The notes under the pieces were generated by a model. The model searched no databases and was not told where the DNA came from. It worked only from the letters and a program-made list of their open reading frames with translations. DNA of 64,000 nucleotides from Helicobacter sp. 11-8110 (GTDB taxonomy: Bacteria > Campylobacterota > Campylobacteria > Campylobacterales > Helicobacteraceae). The translations under genes and the position numbers were made by a program. Each line of letters begins with the position of its first letter. Positions within the stretch are counted from its first letter, which is position 1. The stretch is taken from NCBI RefSeq assembly GCF_003288905.1, contig NZ_NHYL01000003.1, positions 1 through 64,000 on the forward strand. Reading direction: 5' to 3'. Below are positions 9,174 to 18,615 of this stretch, piece after piece.

Positions 9174-9621
9174 CTTTATCCTTCCAATGCTCTAAAATAA
9201 TGCCCTCAATCTCTCTTGCATATCGCTCCAAAACATCACGAATCTTCTCATGCAAAACATCATCTTTTTTCTCTTGCTTGTAAAACTCTACATCACTTAA
9301 CACTTCATTCCAATTCACACTCTCCACATTGGTTTGTTTAATCTCTTCCTCACTCTCTCCCTTATATTCCTCTTTGATTTTTTTTTCATTCTTAATTGAT
9401 TCATAAAATATCCGCAATCTCTCCAATAAAACCTCCTTGGTAAAAGGCTTATTTAAGTTAGCATTTTCATATTCACCAATCAAAAAAACGGGCTTTTGAG
9501 AATCAATAGGCTGAGTAGCAACTACAAAATCACACGCCTTGCAGCTTGTCAAATAATCTTTTAAATACATTTCCAAAGTTTTACCCAATAAAAGAGAATC
9601 GCTAATAAGAGCTATTTTCAT
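9154..9621 (-). CDS. receiver-like protein with charged C-terminal tail, function unknown
   Basis: A 155-residue protein. Residues 1-75 look like a degenerate response-regulator receiver: a hydrophobic first strand (MKIALISDSLLLG), a second strand, and NKPFTKEVLLERL, where Lys-Pro-Phe is the C-terminal receiver signature. No aspartate obviously fits the phosphorylation site. Residues 75-155 are acidic and helical with no motif I recognise. It overlaps rsmD and is probably co-translated with it. I cannot assign a function. Confidence 0.65.
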   Translation of the reverse strand: MKIALISDSLLLGKTLEMYLKDYLTSCKACDFVVATQPIDSQKPVFLIGEYENANLNKPFTKEVLLERLRIFYESIKNEKKIKEEYKGESEEEIKQTNVESVNWNEVLSDVEFYKQEKKDDVLHEKIRDVLERYAREIEGIILEHWKDKDANRQF

Positions 9622-9807
9622 GCTTTTCCTTAAAATTTGTAAAGAAAAATTTTAAACATTATATTAAAAAAAATACAAAAAAGTAAGGGAAAAAGAATTC
9701 AAATAAAGCAAAAAATCAAAATCACACCACTGCACTTCATAATCAAATTGCAAAAACTCAAATCCACTAAAATCTTTAGCTTTAATAAGCTTTATATATT
9801 TTTTTGC

Positions 9808-9813
9808 TATAAT
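9808..9813 (+). promoter_or_regulatory. -10 box for the aroQ operon
   Basis: A TATAAT preceded by TTGC, with a T-rich stretch upstream, lies 27 bases before aroQ. The leader carries a strong AAGGAG ribosome site. It probably also serves the downstream pepQ-folK-flagellar genes, since no other clear promoter is seen before them. Confidence 0.6.
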
Positions 9814-9840
9814 CCACCTAATTTATTTCAAGGAGTTTTT

Positions 9841-10326
9841 ATGAAAGTGATTGTTATCCAAGGTCCAAATCTTAATATGTTAGGTATTAGAGATCCTAGA
9901 ATCTATGGACCTGCAAAACTTGAAACAATTCACCAAAATATTCAAAACCACGCTGAACAAATTGGCTTAGAAGTGGATTTTTTTCAAAGTAATTTTGAAG
10001 GAGAAATTGTCGATAAAATCCAAGAAGCACTCGGACAATACGATGGCATTGTCATCAATCCAGCTGCTTATTCTCACACTTCTATTGCTATTCGTGATGC
10101 TATTAGCGCGGTTAATCTCCCAACTATTGAAGTGCATATCAGCAATATCCATGCAAGAGAAGATTTTCGCCACAAAAGTATAACCGCAGGAGTTTGCGCA
10201 GGAGTTGTCGCAGGGTTTGGTCCTATGGGCTATCATTTAGCATTGCAGGGGCTTTCACAGATTCTTAATGAGATTCAAGCTATCAAACAAGCTAGAGAAC
10301 AACAAGCTCAAGCCACAAATTCATAG
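9841..10326 (+). CDS. aroQ: type II 3-dehydroquinate dehydratase
   Basis: The enzyme dehydrates 3-dehydroquinate to 3-dehydroshikimate in the shikimate pathway. The 161-residue protein has the N-terminal QGPNLNMLG motif, the catalytic Tyr22 in RIYG, the NPAAYSHTS substrate loop and the [11 protein letters not shown] histidine motif. I start at ATG 9841 with AAGGAG just upstream. A longer in-frame opening from 9748 crosses the promoter and is rejected. Confidence 0.96.
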   Translation: MKVIVIQGPNLNMLGIRDPRIYGPAKLETIHQNIQNHAEQIGLEVDFFQSNFEGEIVDKIQEALGQYDGIVINPAAYSHTSIAIRDAISAVNLPTIEVHISNIHAREDFRHKSITAGVCAGVVAGFGPMGYHLALQGLSQILNEIQAIKQAREQQAQATNS

Positions 10327-10342
10327 TCTAAGTTTATAAAAT

Positions 10343-11386
10343 ATGGAAAATTTCATTATCAGAGATGAAAATGCCCTTTATTTTGAAACACACTATAGTT
10401 GTGATAATGCCATTTTTTTAGCCATTGGTCAAAAAGGATATTTCATTACCGATGGTCGTTATGAGACAGAGGCAAAAGAGCATATTAAAAGCACTCAATA
10501 TGAGATTGAAATTCTAATTAGCCACGATCTCATACGCACTGCAAAAAATATTTTAAAAAAATATGAAAAGGCTACTTTTATTTTTAATCCACAAGAATTT
10601 TCACTCTATTTTTACGAGAAACTCACCAGTGGTTTAAAAATCAACTTTGTGCCCAAGCCAAATTTCCATCAAGAAAAACGAATCTGTAAAACCAAAGAAG
10701 AAATTGCACTTATTGAGCATTCTCAAAAGCTAAATATTAAAGCCTTTGACAAGTTTGCAGCGTGGATTTCTAAAAATGCTAAAGACAAAAATGAGGCTTT
10801 TTTGCATTTTAAATCCCAAGCCTTTTTAACCAAAAAAGGCAAATATGATTTAAGCTTTAATCCTATTGTTGGAATCAATGCAAATGCCGCAAAGCCACAT
10901 GCTCTGCCCTCTAATGATCAGCTCTTAAAAGGCGATTTGTTGCTTTTTGATGCAGGAATAAAATACCAAAGGTATTGCTCAGATAGGACAAGGACAGGGT
11001 ATTTTGGCAAAAACGGCTTTAACTTCAAAAAAGAGCAACATTTCAAAGATTCAACACTACAAAAAATCTATGATATTGTTTTAAAAGCACAAGAAAATGC
11101 TATCAAACACGCCAAAGCTGGAATGTTAGCTTGTGAAATTGATGCTCTAGCGCGCAATGTTATTGAAAAAGCGGGTTATGGTAAATATTTTGTGCATTCT
11201 ACAGGTCACGGCATAGGCTTAGACATTCACGAACTTCCCATTATTTCAGCACGCTCCAAAACTCGCATTGAAGAGGGAATGGTTTTTTCTATTGAACCTG
11301 GCATTTATATTCCCAATAAATATGGCGTTAGAATCGAAGATTTAGTGGTGATAGAAAGCAATGGAGCAAGAATTCTTGGAGAATAA
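10343..11386 (+). CDS. M24 family aminopeptidase (Xaa-Pro aminopeptidase/prolidase-like)
   Basis: A cytoplasmic dinuclear metallopeptidase of the pita-bread fold that removes residues next to proline. Residues 1-120 form a creatinase-like N-domain. The C-domain shows the metal ligands in order: Asp in FDAGIKYQRYCSD, the next Asp in the same strand, His in HSTGHGIGLDIHE, Glu in FSIEPGIYIP and Glu in VRIEDLVVI. The same position in H. pylori, between aroQ and folK, holds pepQ. At 347 residues it is short but complete. Confidence 0.88.
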   Translation: MENFIIRDENALYFETHYSCDNAIFLAIGQKGYFITDGRYETEAKEHIKSTQYEIEILISHDLIRTAKNILKKYEKATFIFNPQEFSLYFYEKLTSGLKINFVPKPNFHQEKRICKTKEEIALIEHSQKLNIKAFDKFAAWISKNAKDKNEAFLHFKSQAFLTKKGKYDLSFNPIVGINANAAKPHALPSNDQLLKGDLLLFDAGIKYQRYCSDRTRTGYFGKNGFNFKKEQHFKDSTLQKIYDIVLKAQENAIKHAKAGMLACEIDALARNVIEKAGYGKYFVHSTGHGIGLDIHELPIISARSKTRIEEGMVFSIEPGIYIPNKYGVRIEDLVVIESNGARILGE

Positions 11387-11972
11387 ACCTTGCTTGAATT
11401 CTTATTTTGGAAGCAAATCTTACAAAATTACTTCACTCAAAAAAGACTTTTTGCTCTACACCCCTAAACACTTCCCCAAAAACAATGCCTTTTCTCTTAC
11501 AAGAAAAATCCCAAAATCTCGATTCATACGCCCACCAAGCCCTTATGATTTGTTTAAAAATAATTCAAAGCTAAAATCTTACACACTTTTAGGTATAGGT
11601 AGCAATCAAGGAGATTCTTTGACAATTTTTTGGAAACTTTTTTTAAGGCTCAAAAAGAAAAATGCTATAATTGCTTATTCACCTTTTTTAAAAAATCCAG
11701 CCTTTGGATACACCCAACAAGCTGATTTTTATAATGGTATAGTTTGGATTAAAACACAACTTTGTTGTGCTGATTTTTTTAGTTTTTGTTTTTACTTGGA
11801 AAGAATTTTTGGGCGAAAAAGAAAAAGAGAATTTAAAAATGCGCCAAGGACTCTAGATCTTGATATTTTAGGATTCAAAAACAAAACTATTCGCTTCAAA
11901 CATTTGTGTATTCCACACAAAGAATGGGCAAATAGACCAAGTGTAACTATCCCTCTTAAAGGATTTTTATGA
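11361..11972 (+). CDS. folK: 6-hydroxymethyl-7,8-dihydropterin pyrophosphokinase FolK with N-terminal extension
   Basis: FolK transfers pyrophosphate from ATP to hydroxymethyl-dihydropterin in folate synthesis. Residues 73-203 carry the family: LLGIGSNQGD, the FYNGIVWI strand, and the RKRKREFKNAPRTLDLDIL signature with the two Mg-binding aspartates. About 70 residues precede this domain, basic and poor in recognised motifs. The frame starts inside the previous gene (ATG 11361), or possibly at TTG 11394. The stop overlaps the flhF start (ATGA). Confidence 0.85.
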   Translation: MEQEFLENKPCLNSYFGSKSYKITSLKKDFLLYTPKHFPKNNAFSLTRKIPKSRFIRPPSPYDLFKNNSKLKSYTLLGIGSNQGDSLTIFWKLFLRLKKKNAIIAYSPFLKNPAFGYTQQADFYNGIVWIKTQLCCADFFSFCFYLERIFGRKRKREFKNAPRTLDLDILGFKNKTIRFKHLCIPHKEWANRPSVTIPLKGFL

Positions 11973-13363
11973 AATTATTTACTTATAATGCTGAAACTTC
12001 TGCCCTTGCTTTAGCGGAAGCCAAGAAAGAACTCGGCGATGAATTTTCCATCATCTCACAAAAAAAACTTGCCGATGGTAACTATGAAATCTCTGTTGCC
12101 ATTAGCGAAGAAGATTTAAAACAGCTCAAAACCAAGCAAGAGCAAACTAAAAAAGAGCAGCCACTTCCTATTAGAAACAACAATATCGCAGAGCGTCTAG
12201 AGCTCATTGCCCAAAAAGAGTTAGAAAGAAAACGCGCCGCCCAAAGTCTGCAGAATCTACCCGAAGATGTTTCCTTGCAACTCTCTGATGCGGTGCGCCA
12301 AATCTCTCAAATCGCTGGAGTTAATACTAAGATTCCGCCAAAATCCACTTATCCAAAAGAGTTACCATCACCCCAAATTAAAGATGATTCCACTCCCCAA
12401 AAACCCAAAGAAACCGCTAAAGTAAAGAAACAAGAAGAAATCCAAGATCTATCAAATTTAAGAATTATTCGCAGTGAAATTGATAAACTTAATGATAAAA
12501 TCAAACTTATACAAAATATGTTTTGGGAAGAAAGGGGACCTAAAAAAGAAGGCTTGATTATCCCTCACGAATTTGCAGAAATCTATCGTATTGCCAAAGC
12601 AAGCGGAATGGCAAAGGAGCATTTAGAAAAAATTATGCAGCTTACTTTGGAGTTAATGCCTATTAAAATGCGCGAAAATTCTGTGCTAATTAAGCGTTAT
12701 TTCCGTGAAGTTTTGAGAAAAATGGTCTATGCAAGAACAGAAAATCTAAATAATAATGTCAAAAACATTATGATGCTTGTAGGTCCAACTGGGGTGGGTA
12801 AAACCACGACTTTAGCCAAACTTGCTGCGCGCTATTCTAGAATGCTTAATAAAAACTACAAAGTAGGAATCATCACCCTTGATACTTACAGGATTGGTGC
12901 AGTAGATCAACTTATGTTTTATGCTAAGAAAATGAAACTAAGCATTGACACTGTTGTGGATACAGAAGAATTTGTTGGCGCACTTGATTCGCTTAAATAT
13001 TGCGATTATATCTTAATTGACACGGTCGGAAGCTCCCAGCACGATAGAGCCAAACTTGAATCTCTTAAAAGTTTTGTCAATGCTGATCCTAACACCAAAA
13101 TTGATGTAAGTCTTGTAATGAGTGCAACCACAAAATATGAGGATTTAAAAGATATTTATCACACCTTTTCTACACTAGGGATTGACACGCTTATTTTTAC
13201 TAAACTAGATGAAACTCACAGCTATGGAAATATTTTCTCTCTTATTTATGATACAAAAAAAGCAACTAGTTATTTTTCAATCGGACAAGAAGTGCCCAAT
13301 GATTTAATGGTCGCTACTAGCGATTTTTTAATTGATTGCTTGTTAGATGGATTAATTCGATAA
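11969..13363 (+). CDS. flhF: flagellar biosynthesis GTPase FlhF
   Basis: FlhF is an SRP-type GTPase that fixes where and how many polar flagella form, and in Helicobacter it is needed for class 2 flagellar gene expression. The N-terminal B domain (1-170) is low-complexity and Lys/Gln-rich. The NG domain follows, with the P-loop GPTGVGKTTTLAKLA, DTYRIGAVDQL and TKLDETHSYG. Start and stop overlap the neighbours by four and one bases, so folK-flhF-flhG are translationally coupled. Confidence 0.96.
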   Translation: MKLFTYNAETSALALAEAKKELGDEFSIISQKKLADGNYEISVAISEEDLKQLKTKQEQTKKEQPLPIRNNNIAERLELIAQKELERKRAAQSLQNLPEDVSLQLSDAVRQISQIAGVNTKIPPKSTYPKELPSPQIKDDSTPQKPKETAKVKKQEEIQDLSNLRIIRSEIDKLNDKIKLIQNMFWEERGPKKEGLIIPHEFAEIYRIAKASGMAKEHLEKIMQLTLELMPIKMRENSVLIKRYFREVLRKMVYARTENLNNNVKNIMMLVGPTGVGKTTTLAKLAARYSRMLNKNYKVGIITLDTYRIGAVDQLMFYAKKMKLSIDTVVDTEEFVGALDSLKYCDYILIDTVGSSQHDRAKLESLKSFVNADPNTKIDVSLVMSATTKYEDLKDIYHTFSTLGIDTLIFTKLDETHSYGNIFSLIYDTKKATSYFSIGQEVPNDLMVATSDFLIDCLLDGLIR

Positions 13364-14220
13364 TGAAAAATCAAGCTGCAAATTTAGAACTTCTCCTTGA
13401 CACAACAAAAAAAACTAATACCAAATTTATCACCATTACAAGCGGAAAAGGTGGAGTTGGAAAATCTACCTTTAGCGCAAATCTTGCTTATAAACTTTGG
13501 CAACTTGGCTTTAAAGTTGGGATTTTTGATGCAGATATTGGACTTGCAAACTTAGATATTCTCTTTGGAGTCCGATGCGAAAAGAATCTCTTGCATGTGC
13601 TAAAAAATCAAGTTAAACTAAAAGACATTATTATCCCTATTGAACACAATCTTTATTTAATTCCAGGTGATTCAGGCACAGATATTTTTCGCTACAAGAG
13701 CGAATTTATGTTTGAAGCACTCATTGAAGATTCTAGCTTTTTAGATTCTTTGGATTTTATCTTAATTGACACAGGAGCAGGAATTGGAGAATACACCCAA
13801 ACTTTTTTAAAAAATAGTGATGATTCCATTGTGATTACAATCCCAGATCCAGCAGCTATCACTGATGCATATGCCACTATCAAACTTACTGCTACTTTCA
13901 AAGATAGAATCTTTATGCTCATTAATATGACAAAAAATCAAGAAGAAGCCGAAATGATCTTTAACAAAATCCAAAAAATTGCACAAAATAATATTGAAAA
14001 TATTCGTTTAGAATACCTCGGAAAACTTACTAAAACACCACTCATTAGTCGCTACAGCAAAAATCGCGCTCTTTTTGTCAAAGAGGAGCCAAACTGCAAC
14101 GCTTCAATGGAAATTGAAAAAATTGCAAGATCCTTAGCAGCAAAATTGGAACAAAATGTGCTAGTGCAGGAAGATAAAAAGTTTGGGAAATTTCTCAAAA
14201 AAATTTTAGGACATTTTTAA
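13363..14220 (+). CDS. flhG: flagellar number regulator FlhG (MinD-like ATPase)
   Basis: A MinD/ParA-type ATPase (also YlxH or FleN) that works against FlhF to limit flagellar number and, in epsilonproteobacteria, influences division-site choice. The deviant Walker A motif TSGKGGVGKST is at about residues 26-36, followed by FDADIGLANLD and the switch region DTGAGIGEYT. I start at ATG 13363, which overlaps the flhF stop (TAATG). A longer frame from 13336 lies inside flhF. Confidence 0.95.
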   Translation: MKNQAANLELLLDTTKKTNTKFITITSGKGGVGKSTFSANLAYKLWQLGFKVGIFDADIGLANLDILFGVRCEKNLLHVLKNQVKLKDIIIPIEHNLYLIPGDSGTDIFRYKSEFMFEALIEDSSFLDSLDFILIDTGAGIGEYTQTFLKNSDDSIVITIPDPAAITDAYATIKLTATFKDRIFMLINMTKNQEEAEMIFNKIQKIAQNNIENIRLEYLGKLTKTPLISRYSKNRALFVKEEPNCNASMEIEKIARSLAAKLEQNVLVQEDKKFGKFLKKILGHF

Positions 14221-14238
14221 AATTTTAAGGATGAATTT

Positions 14239-14628
14239 ATGGCATTAAAAATGGATAATTTTTTAAGTTTTGCGATTGTAAATGGATTTTTTATCGGACT
14301 TTTATTATCCTTTTTGAAGTTTGATGAACCAGAAATGATTGTTGCTTGGACGCTTATTTCAACCATAGGATTTTATTTAATCACTTTAGTAAGTGTTTCT
14401 CTTTTTGTGCATTTTATCAATGATCAAGAAACAAGCGATAGACGCGCTTCTTATAATGCAACATTAGAAGAATATATTCAAGAATTTGACAAACGCGAAA
14501 AAGTTGCAAACAAAATTCGAGGTTTCTTACGCGCTATGGAAAAAACTATGCACGAAGAAGAGCAAGAGGACAAAGTCGCTCAAACTAGCAAATCAAAGAA
14601 AGAAAAAGCTAATGTTGAAAACTTCTAG
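14239..14628 (+). CDS. small conserved membrane protein of the flhG-fliA block
   Basis: A 129-residue protein with two hydrophobic helices (about residues 12-27 and 34-60) and a charged, Lys/Glu-rich cytoplasmic tail. I find no catalytic motif. A small gene stands at the same place between ylxH and fliA in H. pylori, so it is a conserved part of the flagellar locus, function unknown to me. AAGGAT precedes the ATG. Its end overlaps fliA by 17 bases. Confidence 0.75.
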   Translation: MALKMDNFLSFAIVNGFFIGLLLSFLKFDEPEMIVAWTLISTIGFYLITLVSVSLFVHFINDQETSDRRASYNATLEEYIQEFDKREKVANKIRGFLRAMEKTMHEEEQEDKVAQTSKSKKEKANVENF

Positions 14629-15319
14629 GGGATATGAAAATATCATCAAACAAAATCAAGATAATCTAGCATTAGCCTATTTACCTGCTCTCAAAGCACT
14701 TGCAGCAAGGCTTAAAGAAAGATTACCTGCAAGTGTAGAATTTTCTGATTTAGTGTCCATAGGCACAGAAGAACTTATCAAACTTGCACGCAAATACGAT
14801 CAAAACCTTAATGATTCTTTTTGGGGTTATGCAAAATCAAGAGTTTATGGCGCTATGCTTGATTATTTAAGGGGGCTTGATTGTATGAGTCGCCAAACAA
14901 GAACACTCGTAAAAAGCATTGATAAAGAAATTGCAAAATACTATAACGAACACCAAGAAGAACCAGATAATGCCTATCTTAGCAAGATTTTAAATGAAGA
15001 TATTGAAAAAATCAAAGAAGCAAGAAATGCTAGTGAAATCTATGGAATCTTGCCACTAGATGAAGAATTAAGTGCAATACAAGAAGATAAAACTTTTAAT
15101 AAAATAGAAAAGCAAGAACTAGTTGAAATTATTCAAAATATCTTGGAATCTGCATCGCAAAATGAACAACTTGTAATACAGCTTTACTATTATGAAGAAT
15201 TAAACTTTAAAGAAATTTCAGAAATTTTAGAAATTAGCGAATCAAGGATTTCACAAATCCACAAGGCTGTGATTCGTAAAATCAGAGCATACCTTGAAGA
15301 AAGGGGGATAGATGGCTGA
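14612..15319 (+). CDS. fliA: flagellar sigma factor FliA (sigma-28)
   Basis: FliA directs RNA polymerase to late flagellar promoters such as flagellin. Region 2 is seen in LVSIGTEELIKLARKYD and FWGYAKSRVYGAMLDYLRG, and region 4 in the C-terminal helix-turn-helix ELNFKEISEILEISESRISQ. About 235 residues, normal for the family. I start at ATG 14612; an extended frame from 14486 overlaps the previous gene and adds only basic sequence. Its stop overlaps the fliM start. Confidence 0.94.
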   Translation: MLKTSRGYENIIKQNQDNLALAYLPALKALAARLKERLPASVEFSDLVSIGTEELIKLARKYDQNLNDSFWGYAKSRVYGAMLDYLRGLDCMSRQTRTLVKSIDKEIAKYYNEHQEEPDNAYLSKILNEDIEKIKEARNASEIYGILPLDEELSAIQEDKTFNKIEKQELVEIIQNILESASQNEQLVIQLYYYEELNFKEISEILEISESRISQIHKAVIRKIRAYLEERGIDG

Positions 15320-16370
15320 TATATTAAGTCAAGAAGAAATTGACGCGCTATTAGAAGTCGTGGATGATGGGGGAGCAGAACCCGAAACCTTTGAAAAACC
15401 AGCCACCATTCATCAAAGACAAATCACTCTCTATGACTTCAAGCGTCCCAATCGCGTTAGCAAGGAACAATTAAGGGCTTTTAGGGGGATTCACGATAAA
15501 ATGGCGCGTTCTCTCTCTAGTCAAATTTCAGCTATTATGCGCTCCATTGTTGAGATTCAACTCCATAGCGTGGATCAAATGACTTATGGAGAATTTCTAA
15601 TGAGTTTGCCAAGTCCAACAAGCTTTAATGTCTTTTCTATGAAACCCCTTGATGGAACTGGTGTTTTAGAAATTAACCCAAGCATTGCATTTCCTATGAT
15701 TGATAGGCTTTTAGGGGGTAAAGGCGATCCTTATGAATCAACGCGCGAATTTAGCGATATTGAGCTTAATTTATTAGATACTATTTTGCGTCAAATGATG
15801 CAAAACCTAAAAGAAGCATGGGCGCCTATTACAGAGATTTTCCCCAATGTAGATGTTAAAGAATCAAGTCCCAATGTTGTGCAAATTGTTGCACAAAATG
15901 AAATTGTCATCATGGTAGTTATGGAGATTATCATAGGACATAGTAGTGGAATGATGAATCTTTGCTACCCTGTTATTTCTCTAGAATCCGTCCTTTCTCG
16001 CCTTGCTAGTCGTGATATTATGCTTAGTGAAACTAGCTCTAAAAAATCTCGCAATAAAGAGCTTCAAGCCCTTTTGGGTGGAGCCAAAGTCAATGTTGCT
16101 GCTATCCTTGGTGAAACCAAACTCACACTAAGGGAAGTTTTGGATTTGGAAGTAGGCGATATTATGCGACTTGATCGACCTGCTGATGACACCGTGATTA
16201 TTAATGTAGATGGTAGGGAAAAATTCCTAGCTGGTATTGGGCTACACCGATACCGCAAAACCATTGAAATCAAAGAAATGATTAAAACCGAAAAAGATCA
16301 AGTCAAAGAAATCTTAGAAATGCTTGAATCACAACGAAAATCAAGAGCGAATGAAATTGAAGATGAATAG
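15312..16370 (+). CDS. fliM: flagellar motor switch protein FliM
   Basis: FliM forms the C-ring, binds phospho-CheY and switches rotation. The N-terminal LSQEEIDALL is the CheY-P binding peptide (residues 4-13). The middle domain follows, with DPYESTREFSDIE and EIIIGHSSGMMNLCYP, and then the C-terminal SpoA domain with the GDIMRLD turn. At 352 residues it is complete. An AAGGGGG ribosome site lies in the end of fliA and fliY starts nine bases after its stop. Confidence 0.96.
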   Translation: MADILSQEEIDALLEVVDDGGAEPETFEKPATIHQRQITLYDFKRPNRVSKEQLRAFRGIHDKMARSLSSQISAIMRSIVEIQLHSVDQMTYGEFLMSLPSPTSFNVFSMKPLDGTGVLEINPSIAFPMIDRLLGGKGDPYESTREFSDIELNLLDTILRQMMQNLKEAWAPITEIFPNVDVKESSPNVVQIVAQNEIVIMVVMEIIIGHSSGMMNLCYPVISLESVLSRLASRDIMLSETSSKKSRNKELQALLGGAKVNVAAILGETKLTLREVLDLEVGDIMRLDRPADDTVIINVDGREKFLAGIGLHRYRKTIEIKEMIKTEKDQVKEILEMLESQRKSRANEIEDE

Positions 16371-16378
16371 GAGAAAAT

Positions 16379-17236
16379 ATGCTTAATAATTTTTTAAACC
16401 TCATCACACAAGAAAGTATCTCCACTATTGAAGGTTTATTAGGTCAAGCCCCAGATGTTAGCTATTTGCAAGAAAAAGATAATGACAAATCTGCCATTGA
16501 AGCTCCTATGGCTAGAGTGGATATTGAAGCAGACAATGGTGCTAAACTTGCTTTTTTTATTTCTCCAAAAGTCGCGACTGCCCTTGCTGATATGATGTTA
16601 GGTGGAGAAGGAAGCGCAAAAGAAACAATGGATGATGATGATTTAGATGCAACCAAAGAGATTGTGTCTAATATTTTTGGCGCAGTTTCTACTTCTCTTG
16701 GCGCACAAAAAGAATTGCCAAAGCTTAGCTTTAATCTCAAAAATATTCAATTTATCAGCGAAACCTCTGATTTAGAAATCGATCATTTTGCAAGTTTTTA
16801 TACTTTTTCTTTTAACTTAGGTGATATCCAAGATTCTTTATTTTTGGCTTTTTCAGAAACTTTTGAGAATCTTTTCAAAGAAAATCCCCAAGAAACCTCC
16901 CAGGAATCACCCCAACCTTCACCCCAAAATACAAGTCATCAAGATGACACCGCCTTAGAATTCAACAATGCAGAAATGAAAAATATGGCAATGTTGCTTG
17001 ATGTGCGTTTGCAAGTCAAGGTGCGAATCGGACAGAAAAAAATGCTTTTAAAAGATGTTATTGCTATGGATATTGGAAGTGTTGTGGAATTAAACCAACT
17101 TGCCAATGATCCTTTGGAAGTCTTGGTAGATGATAAGGTGATTGCTAAAGGAGAAGTTGTGATTGTAGATGGAAACTTTGGAATCCAAATCACAGAAATA
17201 GCTCCTAAAAAAGATAGAATCGAACAACTTATGTAA
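16379..17236 (+). CDS. fliY: flagellar motor switch protein FliY (FliN-type C-terminus)
   Basis: FliY is the long FliN-related C-ring protein of epsilonproteobacteria. Residues 1-180 resemble the FliM/CheC-like domain (DLDATKEIVSNIFGAVSTSLG). A Pro/Gln/Ser-rich linker spans about 170-190. The C-terminal SpoA domain (200-285) has DVRLQVKVRIGQKKM and the conserved VVELNQLANDPLEV and KGEVVIVDGNFGIQI stretches, as in FliN. It ends the flagellar operon and is convergent with radA. Confidence 0.93.
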   Translation: MLNNFLNLITQESISTIEGLLGQAPDVSYLQEKDNDKSAIEAPMARVDIEADNGAKLAFFISPKVATALADMMLGGEGSAKETMDDDDLDATKEIVSNIFGAVSTSLGAQKELPKLSFNLKNIQFISETSDLEIDHFASFYTFSFNLGDIQDSLFLAFSETFENLFKENPQETSQESPQPSPQNTSHQDDTALEFNNAEMKNMAMLLDVRLQVKVRIGQKKMLLKDVIAMDIGSVVELNQLANDPLEVLVDDKVIAKGEVVIVDGNFGIQITEIAPKKDRIEQLM

Positions 17237-17263
17237 AACCTAATAACCTAAAAGTTTTACAAA

Positions 17264-18607
17264 TCACATCCAATCAATAATCTTTGTAACCTCTTGGACC
17301 TCAAAGCATTTAATGCCTAGGTTTTGCGAAGGTTTTTTAGGCAGAATTGCCTTATCAATCCCTAAAGATAACGCTTCTTTAAGTCTTTGTTCTACATTAG
17401 AAACTTCTCTAATATCTCCTACCAAACTCACCTCACCAATAAATACACTTTGTGGTGATAACACGCGATTACGAAAGCTTGAAAGAATCGCTGCAACAAT
17501 GGCTAAATCCGCTGCTGTTTCCAAAATTTTAATTCCGCCTGTTACATTAATGAAAACATCATAGCGGTTAAGCGGAATCTCAAGCTTTCTCTCCAATAGA
17601 GCTAAAATCATATTTAAACGATTTGTATCAAAACCTGTGCTAGATCGTTTTGGCATACCATAAGCACAATCACTCACTAAGGCTTGAACTTCTAAAACTA
17701 GCGCCCTACTTCCTTCCAAAACCACGCTTAAGGCACTTCCTGGACTTGAAGTCTTTTGGGAAAAAAATATTCTTGATGCTTCTTTAGCCCCCACAAGCCC
17801 ATTACTTCTCATCTCAAAAATCCCAACTTCACTAGTATTTCCAAAACGATTCTTAAAACCCCTTAAGAATCTTAATTCACGACTAGAATCTCCTTCAAAA
17901 TACAACACGCAATCTACCATATGCTCTAAGATTCTAGGACCAGCAATTGATCCTTCTTTGGTGATATGACCGATAATAAAAACACAGATTCCCCATTCCT
18001 TAGCCAATCGCATTAATTCAAAAGTAACCTCACGCACTTGCGAAACACTTCCAGGACTTGAAGCAATTTTCTCACTATAAAGTGTCTGAATACTATCAAT
18101 GACTAGCATTGTATAATTGCGCTCTTTACTTTTAATAGATGCAATAATTTCTTCTAATTGAATTGCATTTAAAAGATATAAATTTGGATTCATTGCTTCT
18201 AATCGCTCCGCACGCAAAGCGATTTGTGAGCTACTCTCCTCGCCACTTACATAAAGGACATTTTTACCCATTTTGGCAAGATTACTAGAAATCTTAAGCA
18301 ATAAAGTTGATTTTCCAACTCCAGGACTTCCGCCTACAAGATACATTCCCCCAAGCACAATCCCGCCACCAAGCACAATATCAAGCTCACTCTCTCCAGA
18401 ACTAAAACGGATAAATTCTTCTTCTTTAACCTCTGTAATAGGTGTAACTTTTGAAGTTTGATTTAGGGGATTAAAGGCTTCTATATGCTCTTCTTTTAAT
18501 TCTAAAAAACTCTCCCAAGCGCCGCAATTAGAGCATTTTCCAAGCCATTTAGAACTTTGAAATCCACAATGCTGACATTCAAAGATTTGCGCCTTTTTCT
18601 TAGCCAT
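17264..18607 (-). CDS. radA: DNA repair protein RadA
   Basis: RadA is a RecA-related helicase that helps branch migration during recombination. It has an N-terminal zinc finger (CQHCG at 11-15 and CSNCG at 27-31), the Walker A GGSPGVGKSTLL at about residues 90-101, the family-specific KNRFGNTSEVGIF motif, and a C-terminal Lon-like domain. At 447 residues it is full length. It lies eight bases after ftsY; I recall the same ftsY-radA order in Campylobacter. Confidence 0.95.
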   Translation of the reverse strand: MAKKKAQIFECQHCGFQSSKWLGKCSNCGAWESFLELKEEHIEAFNPLNQTSKVTPITEVKEEEFIRFSSGESELDIVLGGGIVLGGMYLVGGSPGVGKSTLLLKISSNLAKMGKNVLYVSGEESSSQIALRAERLEAMNPNLYLLNAIQLEEIIASIKSKERNYTMLVIDSIQTLYSEKIASSPGSVSQVREVTFELMRLAKEWGICVFIIGHITKEGSIAGPRILEHMVDCVLYFEGDSSRELRFLRGFKNRFGNTSEVGIFEMRSNGLVGAKEASRIFFSQKTSSPGSALSVVLEGSRALVLEVQALVSDCAYGMPKRSSTGFDTNRLNMILALLERKLEIPLNRYDVFINVTGGIKILETAADLAIVAAILSSFRNRVLSPQSVFIGEVSLVGDIREVSNVEQRLKEALSLGIDKAILPKKPSQNLGIKCFEVQEVTKIIDWM

Positions 18608-18615
18608 CTAGCCCC

